Shown one piece after another: positions 58,098 to 64,000 of a stretch of 64,000 nt of DNA. The notes beneath the pieces are model-generated. The model saw nothing but the letters and a program-made list of their open reading frames with translations, did not search any database and had not been told where the DNA came from. Location of the stretch: positions 24,612 to 88,611 of the forward strand of contig NZ_FORP01000027.1 of assembly GCF_900114035.1 (NCBI RefSeq), in the 5' to 3' direction. Position numbers and translations under genes: made by a program. Within the stretch, counting starts at the first letter, position 1. Each line of letters begins with the position of its first letter. The DNA is from Amycolatopsis sacchari. Its GTDB lineage: Bacteria; Actinomycetota; Actinomycetes; Mycobacteriales; Pseudonocardiaceae.

Positions 58098-58853
58098 CTA
58101 TCGGGTGGCCGCTCCTCGCCGGCCGGGGTGACCGGCCGGTGCGGCAAGGGTTTTCCCGCGCCGCACCAGGTACTCATACCCGGCGGTGAGCTGCCCTTCC
58201 GTCCACAACCCCGCCCGCTTCTCGGCGACCTCGGCCTCGCTCGACCACCGGCGCGGACCACCCGCTGCCATCGCGTCCAGCTGGACCCGGCAGGCCCGGT
58301 CGAGCAACGCCGCGTGCATGACGGCCGCGGCGAGGGACGCCCCGACGGTGACCATCCCGTGCCCGGGGATGAGGCAGCCGTTGTTGTCCCCCAAGCACTT
58401 CGCGAGCTCTTCGCCGAGCTGTGGGGTGGAGATCAGGTTGCCGGTCGTGGTGAACCGCGGGACGTCGGGGGCCAGGAACGGGACGGCGTCGTGGGTGAGG
58501 GGGCGCAGCGGTTCCTCCGTCGAGGCGAACGCCGCGGCCGCGACCGAGTGGGTGTGCACCACCGCGCCGACGTCCGGGCGGGCGGCCAGGATTTCGGTGT
58601 GGATGCAGTACTCCAGGTGGCGGCGGCCGGTCCCGGCACGGACCGAGCCCGCGCGGTCGACCACCACCAGCGTGTTCTCGTCCACTTCTTCGAAGCCCAG
58701 CCCGGACACCTTCATCAGCACCGAGTCACCCGCGACGCGCATCCCGACGTGACCCCACACGAGGTCGGACTGCCCTGCCGCGGCGAGCGCCCAGTTCGCT
58801 TCCGCCACCGCCCGCCGGTCGTCCTCGGAAGCGAATCCCTCGAAAGCGGTCAC
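58098..58853 (-). CDS. Class II aldolase/adducin-family protein
   Basis: This 251-residue class II aldolase-fold protein has the metal-binding His pair in VVHTHSVAAAAF, a further His in IPGHGMVTVG and the catalytic-type Glu in an early VSGLGFEEV strand. Members perform retro-aldol cleavage or decarboxylation of short sugar phosphates and related hydroxy acids using a divalent metal. GTG 58853 overlaps the aldehyde dehydrogenase stop by 4 bp, so the two form one operon. An aldehyde released by the aldolase or the neighbouring monooxygenase could be consumed by the dehydrogenase. Confidence 0.88.
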   Translation of the reverse strand: MTAFEGFASEDDRRAVAEANWALAAAGQSDLVWGHVGMRVAGDSVLMKVSGLGFEEVDENTLVVVDRAGSVRAGTGRRHLEYCIHTEILAARPDVGAVVHTHSVAAAAFASTEEPLRPLTHDAVPFLAPDVPRFTTTGNLISTPQLGEELAKCLGDNNGCLIPGHGMVTVGASLAAAVMHAALLDRACRVQLDAMAAGGPRRWSSEAEVAEKRAGLWTEGQLTAGYEYLVRRGKTLAAPAGHPGRRGAATR

Positions 58854-60355
58854 AACATCACCGTCACGGACTTGGACTGGGTGTAGCTCAACAGTTCCTC
58901 CAGGCTCTCTTCGCGGCCCACACCCGAGTTCTTCCAGCCGCCGTACGGTACGCCCTGGAAGTGCGGGCCGGCGCCGTTGATCCACACGAACCCGGTTTCG
59001 AGCGCGCGGGCGACGCGGTGGGCGGTGGAGATGTCGTTGGTGAAGACACTGCCGGTCAGTCCGTAGTCGACGCTGTTGGCGATCCGCACCGCGTCCTCTT
59101 CGTCCGTCCAGCGGATGACGGACACCACGGGGCCGAAGATCTCTTCGTTGGCGACGGGCCACTCCGGGCTCACCCGGTCGAGGAAGGTGGGCGCGACGAA
59201 GAGTCCCTTGTCCACCGAGGCGGGCCTGCCGCCGCCCGTGACGACCCGCGCTCCACTGTCGACGGCACCCGCGAGGTAGCCGAGCACCCGGTCGTACTGG
59301 CGCTTGTTCACCATCGTCCCCTGGACGGCCTCCGGGTCGAGCGGCGACACGAACCGGCGGCCGGCGAGCTGCGCCGCCACCGCCGCCAGTACCTCGTCGG
59401 CTATGTCGTCGTGCACGAGAAGCCGGGACGTCGACCCGCACGACTGGCCGGACCAGGTGAAGTTCATGCCCTGGATCGCCGCTCGGGCCACCTTCTGCGG
59501 CGAGGCGTCGGGGAACGCGATGAGCGCGTTCTTGCCGCCGAGTTCGAGCGTCACGTGCTTGACCGCCACCTCCGCGGCGCTGCGCTGGATGAACCGCCCG
59601 ACCTGCTCGCTGCCCGTGAAGCCGATCCGCCTGACCAGGCGGCTGCGCACGATCGCCTGCGGCGCCTCCGGCCCGTCGCCGACGACGACCTGCACGACGC
59701 CCGGCGGAAGGATCTCCTGGACCAGGTCGGCCAGCAGCAGCGCCGACAGGGGAGTCGCCTCCGCGGGCTTGAGGACCACCGTGTTGCCGGCGGCCAGCGG
59801 TGCGGCGATCTTGCTGGCGGCGAACATGAACGGGTGGTTGAACGGGATGATCTTCCCCACCACGCCGTAGGGCTGCAGCTCGGTGAAGTGCAGGTTCGTG
59901 CTGGCCGGCACGGTGTAGCCCTTGGTCTCCATCGCGAGCCCGGCGAAGTACCGCAGGCTGTCCAAAGCGATCTTGACGTCGAGCAGCATGATGCCGACCG
60001 GGGCGCCACCGTCGATCGCGTCGAGCACCGCGAAGTCCTGCGCGCGCCGTTCGATCTCGTCGGCCAGCGCGAAGAGCGCCTTCGCCCGCTCGCCCGGGGT
60101 CGTGCGGGCCCAGGCCGGGAACGCCCGCGCCGCGCCGGCGATGGCCCGGTCGACGTCCTCGGCCGAGGCGTCGGGCACGTGCGCGATCACTTCCTCGGTG
60201 TAGGGGCTGGTGACGGGGAACGTCTTCCCGCTCGCGGCGCCGACTCGCCGGCCGTCGACGAGCAGGCGCCACTCCCGGTCCAGCAGTCCTCGGACACGCG
60301 CCTCGTTCGAGGCCAGCGTTGCCGGTTCGGCATCGTGCACGGTGCCAATGCTCAT
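58850..60355 (-). CDS. NAD(P)+-dependent aldehyde dehydrogenase
   Basis: This 501-residue aldehyde dehydrogenase has catalytic Cys306 (GQSCGSTSR) and general base Glu271 (ELGGKN). Cofactor-site motifs are PFNHPFMFAASKIAAPLAAGN and GFTGSEQVGR, and the C-terminal NEEIFGPVVSVI block is also present. Length is normal. ATG 60355 opens the operon with the class II aldolase. The 240-bp divergent region to the monooxygenase contains two regulon boxes and a separate dyad. It would oxidise an aldehyde to an acid; the substrate cannot be deduced. Confidence 0.93.
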   Translation of the reverse strand: MSIGTVHDAEPATLASNEARVRGLLDREWRLLVDGRRVGAASGKTFPVTSPYTEEVIAHVPDASAEDVDRAIAGAARAFPAWARTTPGERAKALFALADEIERRAQDFAVLDAIDGGAPVGIMLLDVKIALDSLRYFAGLAMETKGYTVPASTNLHFTELQPYGVVGKIIPFNHPFMFAASKIAAPLAAGNTVVLKPAEATPLSALLLADLVQEILPPGVVQVVVGDGPEAPQAIVRSRLVRRIGFTGSEQVGRFIQRSAAEVAVKHVTLELGGKNALIAFPDASPQKVARAAIQGMNFTWSGQSCGSTSRLLVHDDIADEVLAAVAAQLAGRRFVSPLDPEAVQGTMVNKRQYDRVLGYLAGAVDSGARVVTGGGRPASVDKGLFVAPTFLDRVSPEWPVANEEIFGPVVSVIRWTDEEDAVRIANSVDYGLTGSVFTNDISTAHRVARALETGFVWINGAGPHFQGVPYGGWKNSGVGREESLEELLSYTQSKSVTVML

Positions 60356-60406
60356 CGTTCGCTCTTTCTGCGATGTGGCCGGAAGATGTCAGCGCGAGAT
60401 AGATAG

Positions 60407-60552
60407 TACGTACGCGGATGGTGGGACTATAGGCTTCGCCCGAAGCGGGTGTCAACGAAGTGTGGCCAGCAGGCTTTCGGGCCCTGAACTGGGTTCAGTG
60501 ACCCTCAGAGTCCGGGAAGACATCTTGCTCTCCCGAAATATTACGTATACGG
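60407..60552. promoter_or_regulatory. Divergent promoter with regulon boxes 2 and 3 and a 15-bp dyad
   Basis: Box 2 is TACGTACGCGG at 60407-60417 (52-62 bp before the dehydrogenase start). Box 3 is TACGTATACGG at 60542-60552 (44-54 bp before the monooxygenase start). Both match the box before the double-MarR gene. Between them a separate perfect dyad CTGAAC-TGG-GTTCAG lies at 60484-60498, possibly the site of the nearby GntR regulator. The segment around box 2 also shares GATAGT with box 1. Confidence 0.7.
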
Positions 60553-60595
60553 TCGGAACTCGCTGGGGGTTGGATGCACTGTGGAAGGAGCGTCA

Positions 60596-61732
60596 ATGGT
60601 GACGTCGGTGGCTTCGCTCGAGGGTCAGGTCCGGCATCCGGTGCTGGGCGACCGGGCGCTGAAGTTGGGTACTTTCTCGACGAACCTGAGCGGGGGGTGT
60701 GCGATTTCGACGGCCGACGGGGTGCTGACGGCGGACTGGCCGTCGACCGCGGAGCTGGGGCGGCTGGGTGACGCGATGGGGTTCGAGGCCCTCGTGCCGG
60801 TGGGACGGTGGCGGGGTTTCGGCGGGGCGACGGACTTCAACGGCGCGGGTTTCGAGTGTTACACGTGGGCGGCGGCCCAGGCGGCGTCGACGAGCAGGGC
60901 GGGCATCTTTTCGACGAGCCACGTGCCGACGATCCACCCGGTGCTGGCCGCGAAGCAGGCGACGACGATCGACCACATTTCCGGTGGCCGTTTCGCGTTG
61001 AACGTCGTGACGGGGTGGAACAAGCCGGAGATCGAGATGTTCGGCGCGCCGTTGCTGCCCCACGACGAGCGTTACGCGGTGGCCCAGGAATGGGTGGACA
61101 TCGTGGTGGCGCTGTGGACGCGGGACGAGCCGTACAGTTTCGAGGGCAAGTACTTCCGGGTGCAGGACGCGTTGTTGAAACCGCGTCCGGTGCAGAGTCC
61201 GCGTCCGGTGCTGATGAACGCGGGTGCGTCGACGGCCGGCCGGCATTTCGGTGCGCGCAATTGCGATGTGGTGTTCGTGAACACCGATATCGGGCACCAG
61301 AACCCGGAGGCGATGGCGGAGCGGGTGAAGGCGTTCAAGGCGCTGGCCCGTGAGGAGTACGGGCGGGAAATCGGGGTGTGGACGAACGCGTACGTCGTGC
61401 AGGAGGACACGGAGGAGGAGGCGCGCCGGTTCCTGGACTACTACGTGAACCAGCGGGGGGACTGGGAAGCGGCGACGAACCTGGTGAACGGGATGGTCGG
61501 TTCTCAGGCGTCGTTCAGCGCGGAGACGATCAACGACATGAAGTTCCACTTCATCGCCGGCTGGGCGGGGTATCCGATCGTGGGGACCGCGGAACAGGTG
61601 GTGGACGTGCTGGGCGCGCTGGCCAAGACCGGGCTCGACGGGATTCTGCTGTCCTGGCCGAGGTACGTGGAGGACATGCGCCGGTTCCAGCGGGAGACCC
61701 ACCCGCTCTTGGAACAAGCCGGCCTGCGCTGA
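60596..61732 (+). CDS. FMNH2-dependent monooxygenase of the RutA/SfnG/SsuD luciferase-like group
   Basis: This 378-residue luciferase-like monooxygenase has GRWRGFGGATDFNGAGFECYTW, IDHISGGRFALNVVTGWNKPE and NAGASTAGRHFGARNCDVVFV segments (each read in parts), close in layout to RutA (pyrimidine oxygenase) and dimethyl-sulfone monooxygenase. ATG 60596 follows GGAAGGAG by 5 bp. It needs reduced FMN, and a flavin reductase gene lies 31 bp downstream. Codon choice favours third-position G and T (CGT, GGT, TTG, TCG) more than neighbouring genes, hinting at a different origin. The substrate is unknown. Confidence 0.88.
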   Translation: MVTSVASLEGQVRHPVLGDRALKLGTFSTNLSGGCAISTADGVLTADWPSTAELGRLGDAMGFEALVPVGRWRGFGGATDFNGAGFECYTWAAAQAASTSRAGIFSTSHVPTIHPVLAAKQATTIDHISGGRFALNVVTGWNKPEIEMFGAPLLPHDERYAVAQEWVDIVVALWTRDEPYSFEGKYFRVQDALLKPRPVQSPRPVLMNAGASTAGRHFGARNCDVVFVNTDIGHQNPEAMAERVKAFKALAREEYGREIGVWTNAYVVQEDTEEEARRFLDYYVNQRGDWEAATNLVNGMVGSQASFSAETINDMKFHFIAGWAGYPIVGTAEQVVDVLGALAKTGLDGILLSWPRYVEDMRRFQRETHPLLEQAGLR

Positions 61733-61763
61733 CGCCCCCGGAACAGCCACCTGAGGAGCAACG

Positions 61764-62261
61764 ATGCTGACCATTGTGGACGAAGGCACCAGCCGGCAGG
61801 TGCTACGCCAAGCCTACGGGCATTTCCCCAGCGGAGTCGCCGCGGTCTGCGCCCTGCTCGACGGCGGGCCCGTCGGCATGGCCGTGAGCTCGTTCACCTC
61901 CGTCTCCCTCGCTCCTCCCTTGGTGTCGATCTGCGCCGACAACGGCTCGACCACGTGGCCACGCCTGCGTACCGCTTCGCACCTCGGAGTCACCATCCTG
62001 GGGGCCGGGCACGAAGACGCCTGCCGCCAGCTCGCGGCGAAACAGGGCGACCGCTTCGCCGGTTTCACCGTCCACACGACGAGCAACGGCGCGGTGTTCC
62101 TCGACGGTGCCGCCGCGTGGCTGGACTGCGAGCTGGACTCCGAGATCCCGGCGGGGGATCACCGCATCGCGCTGCTGCGGGTGCGTGCTTTCCAGACCGA
62201 GACCGGCAACGCGCCACTCGTGTTCCACCGGTCGGCTTTTCGGCGGTTGAGCGGCACATGA
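61764..62261 (+). CDS. Flavin reductase-domain protein (FMN reductase component)
   Basis: This 165-residue flavin reductase of the HpaC/RutF-like split-barrel family has AYGHFPSGVAAVCAL, MAVSSFTSVSLAPPLVSIC and RCELDS-like IPAGDHRIALLRV segments. It would use NAD(P)H to make the FMNH2 required by the monooxygenase just upstream. ATG 61764 has GAGGAG about 8 bp upstream. Its stop overlaps the RibBA-like gene by 4 bp. It is the only stand-alone flavin reductase seen in the window. Confidence 0.92.
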   Translation: MLTIVDEGTSRQVLRQAYGHFPSGVAAVCALLDGGPVGMAVSSFTSVSLAPPLVSICADNGSTTWPRLRTASHLGVTILGAGHEDACRQLAAKQGDRFAGFTVHTTSNGAVFLDGAAAWLDCELDSEIPAGDHRIALLRVRAFQTETGNAPLVFHRSAFRRLSGT

Positions 62262-63217
62262 CCGGCCGGGAGGTGGTGCTGGACGACGTGCGCGCGATCC
62301 GGGCCGGTGAGCCGGTCCTCCTCCTCGGGCAGGACCAGGGCGTGGTGGCGCTGCCCGCGTCGCTCGCCTCGACCAGGTGGACCGCGTGGGTGGTGAGGCA
62401 CAGCTCGGGCCTGCTGTCCGTCGCCTTGGACACCGCACGAGCCGACGAGCTTCGCCTGCCCCCGATGGTGGTGGGCGGGCCTGCGAGCGGACCCGCCTAC
62501 GCGGTGTCGGTCGACGCGGCGAACGGCATCACCACGGGGATCAGCGCCGCCGACCGCGCGCACTGCGCACGCCTACTGGCCGATCCGGCCACGCGCCCCG
62601 AGGATCTCCGGCGCCCCGGCCACGTGCTCCCGATCCGGGTGCCGGCCGACCCCGCGCCTGCCGGGTACGGGTTTCCGGAGGCCGCGATCGACCTCTGCCG
62701 TCAGGCCGGCCTGCCGGCGGCCGCACTGCTCGCGACCGTCGTCGATGACGGGGGAAACGTTGCCACGGCGGCGCAAGTCCGCGCGCTCGCGGCGGAACAC
62801 GGCATCGTCACCGCCGATTGCGCGGCCATCGGCGCGCCGAGGTTCGCCGGGACGCTGCGGAAAGTGGCGGCCATCGAGTTGCCCACCGGGCGGGGCCCGT
62901 TGCGCGCGGAGTCCTATTTGGACACCGCGAGCGGGCTGCGGCACCTCGTGATCTTCGGGCGGACGCCCGGGCCGGTGGGGACGCAGCTGGAGTGCGTCAC
63001 GGGTGCCGTCCTCGGTGGCACCGGCTGCCCCTGCCGCGCACGTCTGGACGCGTCGATCGCCCGCCTGCACGACCAGGGCGGGATCCTCGTCTACCTCAGG
63101 AGCGGTCAGGCCGGCCGGCACCAGGACCTGACCGTCGCCGACCGGGCGGTCAGCACCGCGCTGCTGTCGACGGCGGGCTTCGAGTCGCGCCGCCCTCAGG
63201 AACGGGCGGCCAGGTAG
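62258..63217 (+). CDS. RibBA-like protein with degenerate DHBP-synthase and truncated GTP-cyclohydrolase II domains
   Basis: This 319-residue protein begins at ATG 62258. Residues 1-190 resemble 3,4-dihydroxy-2-butanone-4-phosphate synthase (RibB): LPPMV, GITTGISAADRA and RPGHVLPIR are kept. The acidic EDREDE-type loop is LGQDQGVV, GHTEAA is GFPEAA and the late catalytic Glu region reads ATVVDDGGN. Residues 205-319 resemble RibA: the zinc cysteines remain in CVTGAVLGGTGCPC, but the middle of the domain is missing and QEGRGIG is GQAGRHQD. It is co-transcribed with a monooxygenase/flavin reductase pair. A binding, regulatory or altered catalytic role is inferred. Confidence 0.82.
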   Translation: MTGREVVLDDVRAIRAGEPVLLLGQDQGVVALPASLASTRWTAWVVRHSSGLLSVALDTARADELRLPPMVVGGPASGPAYAVSVDAANGITTGISAADRAHCARLLADPATRPEDLRRPGHVLPIRVPADPAPAGYGFPEAAIDLCRQAGLPAAALLATVVDDGGNVATAAQVRALAAEHGIVTADCAAIGAPRFAGTLRKVAAIELPTGRGPLRAESYLDTASGLRHLVIFGRTPGPVGTQLECVTGAVLGGTGCPCRARLDASIARLHDQGGILVYLRSGQAGRHQDLTVADRAVSTALLSTAGFESRRPQERAAR

Positions 63218-63864
63218 GAGTCCAGCGTCCGCAGCTTGTGCGCCCTCGCGACGCGTTCGACCTCGTCGGCGGGGGCGCCCTCGCGCAGCAGCTCCAGTAT
63301 CCGCTCGTGCTCGGCGACCGAATCCGCCGACCGGCCGGGTACGAAGGTGAAGCTGGACCGTCTGATCAGCGACATCCGCTGCCACTCCCGCCCCAGCAGG
63401 TCCCGCAGGTGCCGGTTGGGGCACGCGTCGCACAGCAGGCGGTGGAAGCGCTCGTTCAGCTCGGTGAACCGCACCGGGTCGAAACCCGTCCCGGCCTGCA
63501 GCGCGCGCATCTCCTCGTTCACCTCGGCCGCTTCGGCGAGCTGTCCGGCACCCAGGTGCGGCGCGGCCAGGCTCGTCGCCGCGCCCTCCAGGTACGCCAG
63601 CGTCTGCATCGCGTCCGCGTAGTCCGCCGTGTCGATCCCCGCGACCTCGGCACCCACGTTCCGGGTGAACGTGACCAGCCCTTCGGCCTCCAGGCGCCGC
63701 ACCGCCTCGCGGACCGGGACCGTGCTGACGTTCAGCTCGCGGGCCAGCTGGTCCAGCACCAGCCGGAACCCGGTGACGTACCGGCCGCTGAGGATGCGGC
63801 TCCGCAGCTCCCGGTACACCGTCTCGGACTTGGACAGCTTCGGGGCAGCCGTCGTGTCCCTCAT
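63196..63864 (-). CDS. GntR-family regulator, FadR/FCD subfamily
   Basis: This 222-residue regulator starts at ATG 63864, preceded by a strong GGAGGGG; ATG 63900 is an alternative with a weaker site. The winged helix is at residues 15-75 (VLDQLARELNVSTVPVREAVRRLEAEGLV), and the FCD domain carries ELNERFHRLLCDACPN and a SVAEHERILELL helix with the metal-binding acidic/His pattern. It converges with the RibBA-like gene, overlapping its last 22 bp. It may control the monooxygenase cluster through the CTGAAC-type dyad, but this is only a guess from position. Confidence 0.88.
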   Translation of the reverse strand: MRDTTAAPKLSKSETVYRELRSRILSGRYVTGFRLVLDQLARELNVSTVPVREAVRRLEAEGLVTFTRNVGAEVAGIDTADYADAMQTLAYLEGAATSLAAPHLGAGQLAEAAEVNEEMRALQAGTGFDPVRFTELNERFHRLLCDACPNRHLRDLLGREWQRMSLIRRSSFTFVPGRSADSVAEHERILELLREGAPADEVERVARAHKLRTLDSYLAARS

Positions 63865-63991
63865 GGCCGCCCCTCCGCTTTCCGTGTCGTGGACCGTCAT
63901 CCTAGTGCCTCTTCAAGGAACGTTGACGTGGTAACCGTGTCGCGTGGACATCCGGGCGGGTGAGCGCGAGGCTTGCCAGTGGAGGTGAGTC

Positions 63992-64000
63992 ATGGCACGT
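63992..64000 (+). CDS. Start of a gene cut by the window end
   Basis: ATG GCA CGT at 63992-64000 follows the textbook Shine-Dalgarno GGAGGTGA (63981-63988). This looks like the start of a rightward gene divergent from the GntR regulator. Only three codons are visible, so no product can be named. Confidence 0.6.

Noticed and set aside
1..64000. rRNA, tRNA, transposase, integrase or phage genes
   Set aside because: I looked for their typical motifs on both strands and saw none; short tRNA-like folds could still be missed without a computed search.

Overview
The window is one contiguous stretch of a very GC-rich actinobacterial chromosome. Strong third-position G/C bias, many GTG starts, 1-11 bp overlaps inside operons, and dense divergent regulator/enzyme pairs all point that way. 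Gene content (paired ABC-F proteins, many TetR/LysR/GntR/MarR regulators, flavin oxygenases) suits a Pseudonocardiaceae-type soil actinomycete such as Amycolatopsis; that assignment is inference. I saw no rRNA, tRNA, CRISPR array, transposase or phage gene. It reads as an accessory metabolic region with about 65 genes and one decayed gene.

Layout. 0-1 kb: end of a sensor kinase and its OmpR-type response regulator. 1-7.3 kb: a resistance-like block, with a TetR/TetX-like monooxygenase pair around nested palindromes, a degenerate repeat block, and two ABC-F genes divergent from another TetR. 7.4-11 kb: a PaoABC-type molybdenum aldehyde oxidoreductase operon. 11-20 kb: a membrane glycosyltransferase and a series of regulator/enzyme pairs (TetR/aldo-keto reductase, LysR/SDR, TetR/MFS, HxlR/epoxide hydrolase). 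20-25.7 kb: a polar amino-acid-type ABC importer co-transcribed with a CocE-like hydrolase, divergent from an ArsR-like regulator. 25.8-32.5 kb: secreted protease, S4 protein, a Tm-1-like operon, an Lrp/FAD-monooxygenase pair and a lipoprotein with a duplicated module.

33-44 kb: a LysR gene diverges from a nine-gene unit of two paralogous NtaA/DszA-type FMNH2 monooxygenases, a complete Opp/Dpp-type importer, an FAD monooxygenase fused to an alpha/beta hydrolase, and a cupin. It resembles uptake-plus-oxidation systems for chelators (EDTA/NTA) or organosulfur compounds, but its substrate is unknown and no flavin reductase lies in it.

44-52 kb: XRE/MFS/EthD/hydrolase cluster, an ATPase-type regulator, tautomerase and carboxymuconolactone-decarboxylase-like genes, a LysR regulator and a DUF3237 protein. 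52-57 kb: a secreted GH65 enzyme, then a fumarylacetoacetate-hydrolase-family (sugar-acid dehydratase-like) gene divergent from a GntR regulator.

57-64 kb is the most novel part. It contains a regulator with two MarR domains in one chain, an aldehyde dehydrogenase/class II aldolase operon, a RutA-like FMNH2 monooxygenase, its flavin reductase and a RibBA-like protein with degenerate active sites. Three copies of an 11-bp box, T-R-CGTA-Y-R-CGG, lie 44-62 bp upstream of the MarR, aldehyde dehydrogenase and monooxygenase genes. This suggests one regulon.
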